DNA of 64,000 nt, from NCBI RefSeq assembly GCF_015558785.1, contig NZ_JADMOP010000001.1, positions 1 to 64,000 of the forward strand, written 5' to 3'. This document shows positions 7,527 to 19,994 of the stretch, piece after piece. A program made the translations under genes and the position numbers. The notes below the pieces were generated by a model. The model was not told the origin of the DNA and did no database searches. It was given only the letters and a program-made list of their open reading frames with translations. Positions within the stretch are counted from its first letter, which is position 1. Each line of letters opens with the position of its first letter. This DNA comes from Collinsella aerofaciens (GTDB taxonomy: Bacteria; Actinomycetota; Coriobacteriia; Coriobacteriales; Coriobacteriaceae).

Positions 7527-7922
7527 TGCCATTTGGTCCCTCGGTGACGGAAGGATCAATTTTGCCCTTGATGGTCACTCGAGGTAAACCTTTACCGCCC
7601 GCCTATATTTGTCGAAATTACACTTGACGGCGGGGTACAATAAACCCGCATGCGGATTTCCGTTGCGGGCGCCTCCCATCGCCGGGGCGTGCCCGGGAGC
7701 ATCCGGCATGCGGCCTTTGCGGCGCTCGGTCATGTGCAAGACGGGCGGTCGGGTCTGTGGGGCGCATCAGCTGTCCCTCGCCTCGGCATGTCTTCTCTCC
7801 ACGCCACGTACCTGCTGCTGAGCCTGCCTGCCAGATGATTGGAAGCAACAGCGTAAATCCCATCACGCCAACATCCCGGCGATCGCCGGGGCCTGTATAC
7901 CTATATGAGAGGAGAGGGGTAT
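7527..7922 (+). promoter_or_regulatory. Long leader of the PFOR gene
   Basis: About 395 bases without a credible gene. TACAAT at 7636-7641 could be a -10 box, but no good -35 is found at standard distance. If used, it gives a GC-rich leader of about 275 bases with several short inverted repeats before the ribosome site GAGGAGAGGGG. No known riboswitch is recognised. Confidence 0.35.
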
Positions 7923-11462
<3,540 letters not shown>

Positions 11463-11472
11463 GTCTCCCACC

Positions 11473-11597
11473 GCAGGATCTGAGGGCTGACCTTCGCGGA
11501 CGCCCTCGGACATGAAAGAACCCCCGCTGCGCACTACGTGCGGCGGGGGTTCTTTCGTCCTGCGGAGTGTCCGCGAAGGTCAGCCCTCAGATCCTGC
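11473..11597 (+). terminator. PFOR terminator nested in a perfect 29-bp palindrome
   Basis: The inner hairpin GAAAGAACCCCCGC (11514-11527) pairs with 11543-11556, ending in TTCTTTC. It is enclosed by outer arms 11473-11501 and 11569-11597, which are exact 29-base reverse complements. The inner stem is a plausible bidirectional terminator; the outer palindrome is not needed for termination. Confidence 0.85.
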
Positions 11598-12117
11598 TAC
11601 GACTACGTCCTCGGATTGTGGGGGCGGATGAAGGACGTGGTTGTGGGGGCCTTTTGTCCCGGTCGCTGCTTCGCGGCTTTGCCGCGAAGCCTCGCGCCAC
11701 TTTGGGGATGGATGGGGGACTTGGCTGTTGCCGCCTTTTCGGAGCCCTTCTTTATTCCTTATGCTGGATGAAAAGCCCCTTGTTTTTGCAGGGGTGCATA
11801 CTCGACTTATAAGTGCATAGAATCTCGTATAGCGCGAGTAAGATATTGCGCTGTCCGTTTTGTGTTTAGCAGAGATGTAGTTTGCATAATCCGACATAAT
11901 CCTCGCTGCATTTAAATAAAGTTGCACGTAAATGGCGTAGATATGTCTGAGCTGGTGTTCTGTACGCTGAGCGGACAAAAACGACCGTTCACCGTTCCGC
12001 TATTTTCAAAATGAATAAAATGAGCGATAAAGAGAATATAAACCTTAATAAACTCGCGTATCGCACGGACGCGGGTTATTAATGGGTTGTAGGCCTTTTA
12101 CAGAAAGGATTCCAGCA
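11598..12117 (+). promoter_or_regulatory. Gene-free leader region of carbamate kinase
   Basis: There is a hairpin around 11670-11692 (GCTTCGCGGCTTTGCCGCGAAGC), then about 330 AT-rich bases (11780-12110) without a credible gene. The AT-rich part contains several TGCAT/TGCA motifs near 11880-11930 and probably the arcC promoter and operator sites; none is assignable with confidence. Confidence 0.4.
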
Positions 12118-13080
12118 ATGTCTAAGCCTCTTGGCAAGCCCGATCGTATTGTCGTCGCCCTTGGCGGCAACGCCCTCGGCAACAACCCCGTCGAGCAGAT
12201 CGAGGCCGTGAGCAACACCGCCCATGCCCTCCTCGGCCTCATCGAGCAGGGCAACGAGATCATCATCACCCACGGCAACGGCCCGCAGGTCGGCATGATC
12301 CAGAACGCCTTCGCCGCCGCCCACGACGCCATCGGCACCCCCGAGATGCCGCTGCCCGAGTGCGGCGCCATGTCCCAGGGCTACATCGGCTATCACCTGC
12401 AGCAGGGCATCGGCCGCGAGATGCACAAGCGCTATAAGCGTTGGCACGCCGCAACCGTCGTCACCCAGATCGAGTGCGACCCGGACGATCCTGCGTTCAA
12501 GAACCCGACCAAGCCGATCGGCCCCTTCTACACCGAGGAGCAGGCCAAGGAGTTCATGGCCGAGGATCCTTCCAAGGTCTTCGTCGAGGATTCCGGCCGC
12601 GGCTGGCGTCGCGTTGTCGCTTCCCCCGATCCCAAGAAGATCGTCGAGGCTGACTCCATCCTCAACCTGCTCGACAACGAGTTCATCGTCATCGCCTGCG
12701 GTGGCGGCGGCATCCCCGTCGTCCGCGACTACGAGAACAAGGGCTGCTACAAGGGCGTTCCCGCCGTCATCGACAAGGACCTGGGCGGCGAGCTGCTGGC
12801 CGAGGACTGCGACGCTGACGTTCTGTTCCTGCTGACCGCCGTTGAGCATGTCGCCATCAACTTTGGCAAGCCCAACCAGGAGGAGCTCGAGGACATCACC
12901 GCCGACGAGGCCGAGCGCCTGGCCGACGAGGGCCAGTTCGGCAAGGGTTCCATGGAGCCCAAGGTCCGCGCTGCCATCAAGTTCGCCCGTTCCCGCAAGG
13001 GCCGCACCTGCATCATCGGCGCTCTGGACAAGGCCGCCGAGACCATGGCCGGCCTCTCCGGTACCCGCATCCACGAGTAG
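12118..13080 (+). CDS. arcC: Carbamate kinase
   Basis: It transfers phosphate between carbamoyl phosphate and ADP, giving ATP, CO2 and ammonia, the last step of arginine/citrulline, agmatine or ureide fermentation. Signatures: ALGGNALG near the N-terminus, ITHGNGPQVG, GGGGIPVV, and DKDLGGELLA with DVLFLLTAVEHVA. The length (320 aa) is standard. ATG at 12118 follows AAAGGA. No arcA or arcB is adjacent, so the carbamoyl phosphate source is not shown here; the permease and amidohydrolase nearby could be part of a nitrogen-compound fermentation, which is inference. Confidence 0.95.
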   Translation: MSKPLGKPDRIVVALGGNALGNNPVEQIEAVSNTAHALLGLIEQGNEIIITHGNGPQVGMIQNAFAAAHDAIGTPEMPLPECGAMSQGYIGYHLQQGIGREMHKRYKRWHAATVVTQIECDPDDPAFKNPTKPIGPFYTEEQAKEFMAEDPSKVFVEDSGRGWRRVVASPDPKKIVEADSILNLLDNEFIVIACGGGGIPVVRDYENKGCYKGVPAVIDKDLGGELLAEDCDADVLFLLTAVEHVAINFGKPNQEELEDITADEAERLADEGQFGKGSMEPKVRAAIKFARSRKGRTCIIGALDKAAETMAGLSGTRIHE

Positions 13081-13145
13081 CCTCTACTCCATTGCCTCTC
13101 TCGTGGGCGCCGGGCAAGGCGCCCGCAAACTAGCCTCTCTTCATG

Positions 13146-13178
13146 AGCCCCGCAGTCCGCTCCGACTGCGGGGCTTTT
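13146..13178 (+). terminator. Terminator after arcC
   Basis: AGCCCCGCAGTC (13146-13157) pairs perfectly with GACTGCGGGGCT (13164-13175), followed by TTT. Confidence 0.85.
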
Positions 13179-13204
13179 GCTATTGAGGTAGCTGTTCATG
13201 AAAC

Positions 13205-13414
13205 CCGGCACTTGGGGACGTTCCCTTTCTGCCGGCAGCTTGGGACAGTCCTTAAAGGTAGCTCCTGACAGCTGGGAATGGGCCTATTCGTCCGCCCATG
13301 AGCGGCATCCGCAAGGGCTGTCCACAGTGGCTGGTCATTTATGTCTGTCCCCAATGACCACTCATTTAAGTCTGTCCCCAATGACTAGTAGGGGACGTTC
13401 TTAAATGACTAGTA
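13205..13414. repeat. Dispersed repeat block, copy A
   Basis: The block starts CCGGCACTTGGGGACG and continues to about 13254, closely matching 52156-52203. After that come two imperfect copies of TCATTTAAGTCTGTCCCC with AATGAC, then GGGGACGTTCTTAAATGACTAGT; a shorter version, GCGTTCTTAAACGACTAGT, is at about 52214-52232. No gene is visible in the 328 bases between arcC and the next gene. Confidence 0.7.
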
Positions 13415-14410
13415 GTAGGCCCACATGGCTTCGACTTCGTTGAGGACCTCTACGACGCCCCAGCGGCGGGCGCTGCGGCTGGCCGAGTTGGGGTCGTAGA
13501 CGCCAATCTGGTTGGCATCGTCGATGCCGTAGAGCACGATGTAGTGGCCTACGTTGGTAAACGTACCGGGGCGCACTGCGGCGATGACGGGCGCACCCGA
13601 GCGAAGTGCTTGGGTAATCGATTCGCGATCGTTATAGAGCTGTGTTCCGTTGAGCCCTAGCTGCCACGCACCGCCTGTCATAAACGACCACTCGGTGGCA
13701 CCGGTGGGGGCGTAGTTGCCGGCTTCGGCCAGTGCGCATATATCGACCGGCGTCTTATCGGTGTGGCCGGTCTTAAAGATATAGACCATGGTGAGGCAAG
13801 TGGGACCGCAAGCGTTTTCGCGAATAGTGCCACCGGCATAGGGCAGCTCCGACCATGCGGGGTCAATTTGGTAGATGTGGGGCATGGCGCCGGCCTGCCA
13901 TTGCGAGCGTGGGGTCGAGAACGCAAAGGAGTAACCGGGCGCGACGGGAGCTTTAAGCAGCTTGTCCTCGGCAGTGGGCTCAAGACCGGCTGATCCGTGG
14001 GAGATACAGGATCCCAAAAACACAAAGACGAGGCAGGCGGCGATGGAGCAAAGCGCAAGGCGTAGGCGGCGGGCCGGAAGCGCGTGGCTTGTGGTGTGCG
14101 ACGCGGGGTGAGGGGCGGAATTGCCGCGATCGCGTTGAGGTCGCGAAAAGGAGCGCTTGACGTAGTAGTCGGTCTTACGGCGATCGTAGCGGCGTGGTTG
14201 CAATGTGTCGGTCTGACGTTGGCGTGTGCTCGTACTCACGCGGTCTGACTGCTGCACGGTACGGCTTTGCTGCCGCGAAGAAGCCCCGGGCTGCTCTTGG
14301 GGGCGCTGCGGGTTGTCGTTGTCGGAGGTGCTTCTGGGCGTTGGCGTGGTGCGGCCGGCAAGGCGCACGCTTTGTGGCCGTTGGTCGCCGTCATTGTATC
14401 CGTATGCCAT
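13409..14410 (-). CDS. Membrane-anchored C39-like (papain-fold) protein
   Basis: The protein has three parts. About 115 residues are polar, Arg/Gln/Ser-rich and probably disordered in the cytoplasm; one membrane helix follows (LALCSIAACLVFVFLGS, about residues 118-140); the rest is an outside domain of the peptidase C39-like 2 type, with catalytic-type Cys in NACGPTCL, His in VGHYIVLYGID, and VYDPNS. ATG at 14410 is used because AAGGTG lies six bases upstream. These proteins are thought to be surface cysteine proteases or amidases; the substrate is unknown. It stands alone and converges on the repeat block, with no toxin or ABC gene adjacent. Confidence 0.8.
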   Translation of the reverse strand: MAYGYNDGDQRPQSVRLAGRTTPTPRSTSDNDNPQRPQEQPGASSRQQSRTVQQSDRVSTSTRQRQTDTLQPRRYDRRKTDYYVKRSFSRPQRDRGNSAPHPASHTTSHALPARRLRLALCSIAACLVFVFLGSCISHGSAGLEPTAEDKLLKAPVAPGYSFAFSTPRSQWQAGAMPHIYQIDPAWSELPYAGGTIRENACGPTCLTMVYIFKTGHTDKTPVDICALAEAGNYAPTGATEWSFMTGGAWQLGLNGTQLYNDRESITQALRSGAPVIAAVRPGTFTNVGHYIVLYGIDDANQIGVYDPNSASRSARRWGVVEVLNEVEAMWAYY

Positions 14411-14765
14411 TCGAATCACCTTGCCTCATATGTAACTTGTCTATCCTACATAAAAAGATGCACGACACATGGGTATGTGCGCCAAAAGCCTGACAAATGG
14501 TATGAACGTTGCCGCGCCGCGCGCCAAGCGTCACGGCAACAGGTATTCAAAAGCAGACAAGATGAAAGCGTCCAAGACGAATGACGTCTCCCGCCGTTCG
14601 TCCCAAAAACGGTGCCGCTCGTTTTGCAGTTCTGCCTTCGGTCGAGCTACAAGCGGCGCTGCTGTGCCAAGGCCGTATCTTAAAGCCACGAAATAAAAGC
14701 GCGCGGCAAAACAGACCGCGCAAGGGGTGACGTCAAGGGGCGTCAAAAAGGAAAGGAGGGGAACA
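14411..14765. other. Divergent intergenic region
   Basis: The region between the C39-like gene and the permease should hold both promoters. The stretch near 14440-14460 is AT-rich. A GC hairpin (GCGCGGCAAAACAGACCGCGC, split across 14701-14721) precedes the permease ribosome site. No gene was found. Confidence 0.4.
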
Positions 14766-16217
14766 ATGGCGGACAAGAACGCAGAAGTTGCAGTCGAGGA
14801 TAACGGCGGCATGAAGAAAACGCTCTCGCTCTGGAACTTCTTCACCATCGGCTTCGGTGCCATCATCGGTACCGGTTGGGTTCTGCAGGTCGGCGACTGG
14901 ATGGTCGTGGGCGGCGGTCCCGTTCCCGCTATGATCGCATTCCTCTTGGGTGCAATCTTCCTCGTGCCCGTCGGAGCTGTTTTCGGTGAGCTCACGGCTG
15001 CTATCCCCATTTCGGGTGGCATCGTCGAGTATGTCGATCGTAGCTTTGGCCGTACGCTGAGCTACATCACCGGATGGCTTTTGGCCCTGGGCAACGGCAT
15101 CCTGTGCCCGTGGGAGGCCATCGCCATCTCGACCCTCGTGTCCGAGATGTTCGGTAGCCTGCCCGGTCTTGAGTGGCTGCGCGCCGTCAAGCTCTACACC
15201 ATCCTGGGCGCCGACGTTTACCTGTTCCCGACGCTGATCGCGCTCGGCTTTGCAGTCTACGTCATCTTCCTCAATTTCCGCGGTGCCAGCTCGGCCGCCA
15301 AGCTCCAGGCCTTCCTGACCAAGGCCCTGCTCTGCGGCATGCTGCTCGCCATGGGCGTCTCGCTGTTCACCGGCTCGCCGGACAACGCCATGCCCGTGTT
15401 CTCCCAGGTCACCGGCGCTGGCGGCGGCAAGGCCGCTACCGAGAGCACCAGTCTGTTCGCCGGCATCGTGTCAGTCCTGGTTCTGACTCCGTTCTTCTAC
15501 GCCGGCTTCGACACCATTCCTCAGCAGGCTGAGGAAGCAGCCGAGGGCCTCAACTGGAACAAGTTCGGCAAGATCATCTCCCTGGCACTGCTGGCCGCCG
15601 GCGGCTTCTACATGGTCTGTATCTACTCGTTCGGCACCATCCTCGACTGGCATGAGTTCGTTAAGAGCCCGGTTCCCGCGCTCGCCTGCCTCAAGGGCAT
15701 CAATATGCTCCTGTACCTGGCCATGCTCGTCATCGCAACGCTTGGACCCATGGGCCCGATGAACTCCTTCTACGGCGCCACAAGCCGCATCATGCTCGCC
15801 ATGGGCCGCAAGGGCCAGCTGCCCGAGCAGTTCGCCGAGGTCGACCCCAAGTCCGGCGCTCCCAAGCTCGCCTGCGTCGTTCTGGGCGTCATCACCGTCG
15901 TCGGTCCGTTCCTGGGCAAGAACATGCTCATCCCCCTGACCAACGTGTCGGCTCTCGCCTTCATCTTCTCCTGCGGCATGGTCGCCCTCGCTTGCCTGCG
16001 CATGCGCTTCACCGAGCCCGACCTGCCTCGTCCCTACGAGGTGCCCGGCGGCAAGTTTGGCATCGGCCTCGCTATCGCTGCCTGCGCCATCATCATCGGC
16101 CTGCTCGTGATTCCGTTCTCTCCCGCTTCCCTCAACATGGTGGAGTGGAGCATCGTGATCGGCTGGTTGGCTATTGGCCTGGCCCTCATGGCTTTCACCA
16201 ATTCCCGCAAAAAGTAA
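14766..16217 (+). CDS. APC-superfamily amino acid permease
   Basis: A 483-aa membrane protein with about twelve helices. The first helix has the APC-type IGFGAIIGTGWVLQ, the broken helix that forms the substrate site. ATG at 14766 follows an ideal AAAGGAGGGG site; an upstream in-frame GTG is rejected. The substrate cannot be read from sequence. It is followed 130 bases later by the amidohydrolase in the same direction, so the pair may import and hydrolyse an amino acid derivative or cyclic amide; carbamate kinase upstream would fit fermentation of such a nitrogen source. The functional link is inference. Confidence 0.88.
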   Translation: MADKNAEVAVEDNGGMKKTLSLWNFFTIGFGAIIGTGWVLQVGDWMVVGGGPVPAMIAFLLGAIFLVPVGAVFGELTAAIPISGGIVEYVDRSFGRTLSYITGWLLALGNGILCPWEAIAISTLVSEMFGSLPGLEWLRAVKLYTILGADVYLFPTLIALGFAVYVIFLNFRGASSAAKLQAFLTKALLCGMLLAMGVSLFTGSPDNAMPVFSQVTGAGGGKAATESTSLFAGIVSVLVLTPFFYAGFDTIPQQAEEAAEGLNWNKFGKIISLALLAAGGFYMVCIYSFGTILDWHEFVKSPVPALACLKGINMLLYLAMLVIATLGPMGPMNSFYGATSRIMLAMGRKGQLPEQFAEVDPKSGAPKLACVVLGVITVVGPFLGKNMLIPLTNVSALAFIFSCGMVALACLRMRFTEPDLPRPYEVPGGKFGIGLAIAACAIIIGLLVIPFSPASLNMVEWSIVIGWLAIGLALMAFTNSRKK

Positions 16218-16348
16218 CGCCTAGCCGGGGCGGATCAGGTGCGCGGGCCCCTCTCTTCCGCGCACCGAACCCGGCACCACTTGGGTAGCTTTGTGAGGCC
16301 TTAACCCAACACGGTCTCGCCCACTATATGGATCCATAAGGAGGAACC

Positions 16349-17626
16349 ATGTCCACTAAGTATGCAATCGTTGGCGGCAAGCTCATCGACGGTACCGGTG
16401 CCGAGCCGGTCGAGAACTCCCTCGTTCTCGTCGACGACAACGGCAAGATCGAGTACGCCGGCGCCATGCAGGACCTTCCCGAGGGCGTTGAGGTCATCGA
16501 CGCCGCCGGCAAGACCGTCCTTCCCGGCCTGATCGACACCCACCTGCACTTCTCGGGCAACTTGACCGACGATGACACCGACTGGGTCATGCAGCCGCTC
16601 CTCGAGAAGCAGGCCGTCGCCGTCAAGCAGGCCTACGACTGCCTCACCCACGGCCTCACCACCGTCTGCGAGATCGGCCGCTTTGGTATCCAGATCCGTG
16701 ACTGCATCGACAAGGGCGTCTTCAAGGGCCCGCGCGTTCTGGCCACCGGCCTTGGCTTCTGCCGCGTTGCCGGCCACGGCGACTCCCACCACTGCAGCCA
16801 GGAGCTCAACAAGGAATCGCACCCCTGGGGCGATCAGGTCGACGGTCCTTGGGATCTGCGCAAGGCCGTCCGTCGTCGCCTGCGTGAGAACCCTGATGCC
16901 ATCAAGATCTGGGCTACCGGTGGCGGCATCTGGCGCTGGGACTCCGGCCGCGACCAGCACTACTGCTCCAAGGAGATTCAGGCTGTGGTCGAAGAGGCAA
17001 AGATGGTCGGCATCCCCGTGTGGAGCCACTGCTACAACAACCACGCCGCTGCCTACGATTCCGTTCGCTTTGGCTGCGAGCAGCTGATTCACGGCTTCGA
17101 TATCGATGAGCGTACCATGGACCTCATGGCCGAGCAGGGCACCTTCTTCACCCCGACGATCGCCTTCCTGCCCACCTGGTACGCCACCTATCCGCCCGTC
17201 TACGTCCCCGAGCTGCACGACAAGTACGAGGGCACCCTGGTCGAGAAGGAGCTGCAGCGCAACTACGACTGCCTGCGCGAGGCCAAGAAGCGCGGCGTCG
17301 TCATGACGATCGGCTCCGACTCCTTCTCCTTCGTCACCCCGTACGGCACCTGCTCCATCGAGGAGATGTACGAGTTCGTCGACAAGATCGGCTTCACCCC
17401 GGTCGAGACCATCACCTGTGCCACTCTCAACGGTGCCAAGATGTGCCACATCGAGGACGAGACCGGTTCCATCGAGGCCGGCAAGTGCGCCGACCTGCTG
17501 GTCGTCAACGGTGACGTCGCCGCCGACATCCACGTGCTCAACACCGACAACATGGACGTCATCATGAAGGACGGCTGGATTGTCGAGGGCGGCACCTTCG
17601 GCGAGGCAAACAAGTACAGCGCCTAA
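16349..17626 (+). CDS. Metal-dependent amidohydrolase
   Basis: A 425-aa member of the amidohydrolase superfamily (imidazolonepropionase/prolidase-like subgroup). Visible metal ligands and motifs in order: DTHLHFSG (HxH), the Lys-bearing IKIWATGGG, WSHCYNNHAA, LIHGFDI and the final Asp in IGSDSFSF. The C-terminal composite beta-sandwich (GKCADLLVVNGD) completes the fold. ATG at 16349 has AAGGAGGA at optimal spacing. Likely substrates are cyclic or acyl amides such as N-acyl dipeptides; none can be named with confidence. It is probably expressed with the permease. Confidence 0.88.
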   Translation: MSTKYAIVGGKLIDGTGAEPVENSLVLVDDNGKIEYAGAMQDLPEGVEVIDAAGKTVLPGLIDTHLHFSGNLTDDDTDWVMQPLLEKQAVAVKQAYDCLTHGLTTVCEIGRFGIQIRDCIDKGVFKGPRVLATGLGFCRVAGHGDSHHCSQELNKESHPWGDQVDGPWDLRKAVRRRLRENPDAIKIWATGGGIWRWDSGRDQHYCSKEIQAVVEEAKMVGIPVWSHCYNNHAAAYDSVRFGCEQLIHGFDIDERTMDLMAEQGTFFTPTIAFLPTWYATYPPVYVPELHDKYEGTLVEKELQRNYDCLREAKKRGVVMTIGSDSFSFVTPYGTCSIEEMYEFVDKIGFTPVETITCATLNGAKMCHIEDETGSIEAGKCADLLVVNGDVAADIHVLNTDNMDVIMKDGWIVEGGTFGEANKYSA

Positions 17627-17743
17627 GCTACCGTTCATCGATGGCTTGATGTAAAACACAGTATTTGATGCATAATGCAATGGAGAGGGTCGCTTGCGGC
17701 CCTCTTTATTGCTATGGGGTGCGTCAGTAAGAAGGAGATGACG

Positions 17744-19129
17744 GTGGATCTCAATAGGCTGATTCTGGGCAAGAGCTACAACTCTACCAAGGTCTTTCGT
17801 ACCGCTCAGCATGTGGTTCAAGCCATCTTGCTCGGTATTGTCGTTCCGCTGCTTATCCTGCTGCTCATCTGGGATCTAACCGATAATCCCAATCCCGTTC
17901 CGGCCGTTGTTGTCATTGCCGGCTTGGTCATGCTGTGCTTCTTCTTCTCGTACGTCTTTGTCGTTCCCGACGACCTCACATCGAGCGCAACCGACCGCAC
18001 GCTCGCCATCGCTTCAAAAATATTCGCCTACACGTCGCGCGGCCTTACGCCCGAAGCTGCCCTGGGCGCCTCTAAGATCATCCTGTCCGAAACGATCGCC
18101 TCTGCCATCTGCTTTACCGACGGCAAGCAGGTGTTGGCAAGCTGGGGCGAGGACTCGGCAAAATGCCCCGCGGGCACCCCGGTGGTGCTGCGGACTACGC
18201 TCAACGTGATCAACAGCGGTGAGCAAAGCGTGTTCTCGCGCGATGCCTCGACCGAGACAGGTGGCTACTTTCCGCGCCTGCGCGCCGGTATTGTCGCACC
18301 GCTTACCGTGCGCGGGCATTGCGTGGGCACGCTCGAGCTGTATTATCCCCGTCTGAGCAGCATCGATATGCGCCAGACGGCGCTTGCCTCGGGCTTTGCC
18401 GACCTCATTTCCACGCAGCTTGCGAGCTTTGAGCTCGAGCGCCAGGACGAGCTTACGGCCCGCGTGGAGCTGCGCGCCTTGCAATCGCAGGTCGATCCTC
18501 ATTTTCTGTTTAACACCATCAGCACCATCGTGTCGCTCGTTCGAACCGAGCCCGACAAGGCGCGATCGCTGCTGATCGACTTCTCCAACTACTATCGTCA
18601 GACGCTTTCTGATTCCGATACGCTCACCACGCTCGAGCACGAGGTGGAACAGGGCACTCGCTATATCAATCTTATGCAGGCTCGTTATGGCGACGGCCGT
18701 CTGCGCATCTCGGTCGATATCGACTTTGAGGTGCGCGATTGCATGGTGCCGCCGTTTATCTTGCAGCCGTTGCTCGAAAACTGCATCAAGCATGCGCAGC
18801 GCGAGACCGAGCCGCTTTCTATTCATGTTAGGGCTTTCGAGACCGATGACGGTTTGGAGATCATCGTCGAGGACGATGGCATCGGTATGAGCGAAGAGGT
18901 CTGCGCGCATCTGTTTGAGCAACATCGCCTGGAGGAGCCCGAGAGCATTACCGCCGACGGCTCCGTCAAGCGAGGTTGCGGCCTGGCGCTCTTCAACGTG
19001 CTTCAGCGCATCCATTTCTTTTACGGAGAAGATTCCGGCATGCGCGTGAAGTCCCAGGAGGGCGTGGGAACGCAGGTCATCGTCGAGCTGAACGGCGAGC
19101 CGCATGAGCCCGCGCCGTTGACGGCGTAG
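17744..19129 (+). CDS. LytS-type sensor histidine kinase (pair 1)
   Basis: The sensor of a two-component system with the LytTR regulator that follows 38 bases later. Two membrane helices (about residues 25-70) precede a GAF-like region (100-220), a His_kinase domain with the phospho-acceptor in VDPHFLFNTI, and an ATPase domain with LLENCIKHA and GIGMS. There is no extracellular sensor domain, so the signal is sensed in or through the membrane. GTG at 17744 is preferred, six bases after GAAGGAG; ATG at 17738 abuts the site. It is paralogous to the kinase at 23656. Signals are unknown; the family often senses pyruvate, peptides or membrane stress. Confidence 0.9.
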   Translation: MDLNRLILGKSYNSTKVFRTAQHVVQAILLGIVVPLLILLLIWDLTDNPNPVPAVVVIAGLVMLCFFFSYVFVVPDDLTSSATDRTLAIASKIFAYTSRGLTPEAALGASKIILSETIASAICFTDGKQVLASWGEDSAKCPAGTPVVLRTTLNVINSGEQSVFSRDASTETGGYFPRLRAGIVAPLTVRGHCVGTLELYYPRLSSIDMRQTALASGFADLISTQLASFELERQDELTARVELRALQSQVDPHFLFNTISTIVSLVRTEPDKARSLLIDFSNYYRQTLSDSDTLTTLEHEVEQGTRYINLMQARYGDGRLRISVDIDFEVRDCMVPPFILQPLLENCIKHAQRETEPLSIHVRAFETDDGLEIIVEDDGIGMSEEVCAHLFEQHRLEEPESITADGSVKRGCGLALFNVLQRIHFFYGEDSGMRVKSQEGVGTQVIVELNGEPHEPAPLTA

Positions 19130-19167
19130 CACGCGATTGGATTGAGAGAAAAAGAGGGGAAGCACAT

Positions 19168-19902
19168 ATGTCCGAAGGCTGGAACATCTTGGTGGTTGAT
19201 GACGAACCTCCCATTAGGGCTGAGCTACGCTATCTGTTGGAAAAGGATACGCGTGTGGGCCAGATTGCCGAGGCGGGCAATGTCACCGAAGCCGTGGAGT
19301 CGATTCTGTCGAACAAGCCCGACGTGCTGTTTTTAGACATTACCATGCCCGGTCGCTCGGGAATTGAGCTTGCCGAGACGCTGCAGAACCTAAAGACGCC
19401 GCCGGTGGTTGTGTTTGTGACGGCGTTTGCCGAGTATGCGGCTGATGCCTATAACCTCGATGCCGTCGATTATGTCGTCAAGCCGGTCGAGGACGCACGC
19501 CTGTCAAAGGCACTCGACAAGATCGAGGCAGCCTTGGGTGTCCGTCGTGTTATCCACGCTCCGCGCCAGCCTTTGCGTCTGACGGTGGACCGCGGGGGCA
19601 AAAAGGTGTTCATTCCCGCCGCAGACGTCTGCTACTTTGAGGCGCGTGCCGATTTTTGCAATGCCATCTGCGCCGAGGGAACGTACCTGATCAATGAGTC
19701 GATCTCTTCGCTCGAGCGTCGCTTGGTCTCCGAGGGCTTTATTCGCGTTCATCGCAGCTATCTGGTCAATTTGGAAGACGTGCACAATGTCGAGATCGGT
19801 TCCACGGGTCTTATGGAGCTCAGACTCGATCGCGTAACCTCGACGGTGCCCGTGTCCCGCCGTCGCGCTGCCGAGGTTAAAGCACACTTGGGGCTTGCGT
19901 AG
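19168..19902 (+). CDS. LytTR-family response regulator (pair 1)
   Basis: The receiver domain has the acidic pair DDEPP at the N-terminus, the phosphorylation site in FLDITMPG and the conserved Lys in YVVKPVED. The C-terminal LytTR DNA-binding domain runs from about residue 130 (GGKKVFIP, then RVHRSYLVN). The length (244 aa) is typical. ATG at 19168 follows GAGGGGA. It is paired with the kinase just upstream and probably controls a small set of nearby transport or surface genes, as LytTR regulators often do; targets are not visible. Confidence 0.92.
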   Translation: MSEGWNILVVDDEPPIRAELRYLLEKDTRVGQIAEAGNVTEAVESILSNKPDVLFLDITMPGRSGIELAETLQNLKTPPVVVFVTAFAEYAADAYNLDAVDYVVKPVEDARLSKALDKIEAALGVRRVIHAPRQPLRLTVDRGGKKVFIPAADVCYFEARADFCNAICAEGTYLINESISSLERRLVSEGFIRVHRSYLVNLEDVHNVEIGSTGLMELRLDRVTSTVPVSRRRAAEVKAHLGLA

Positions 19903-19994
19903 ACGGTCTGCGTGCCGTCGTTTACCATCGCAGGTTTGGCATGGGCGCGCGGTGGGCATAATGGGTGGCATCGAATGAAATCGAAAGGATCATT

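Noticed and set aside
7609-7838. Small frames upstream of nifJ
   Set aside because: No ribosome sites, no recognisable sequence, and several overlapping frames in a GC-rich leader.
7527-7922. Riboswitch in the long nifJ leader
   Set aside because: No recognised core of a known riboswitch class (for example, no thiamine-type CTGAGA) was found.
13205-13414. CRISPR-like short repeats near 13330-13410
   Set aside because: Only two or three imperfect copies without regular unique spacers and no cas genes; treated as a dispersed repeat block.
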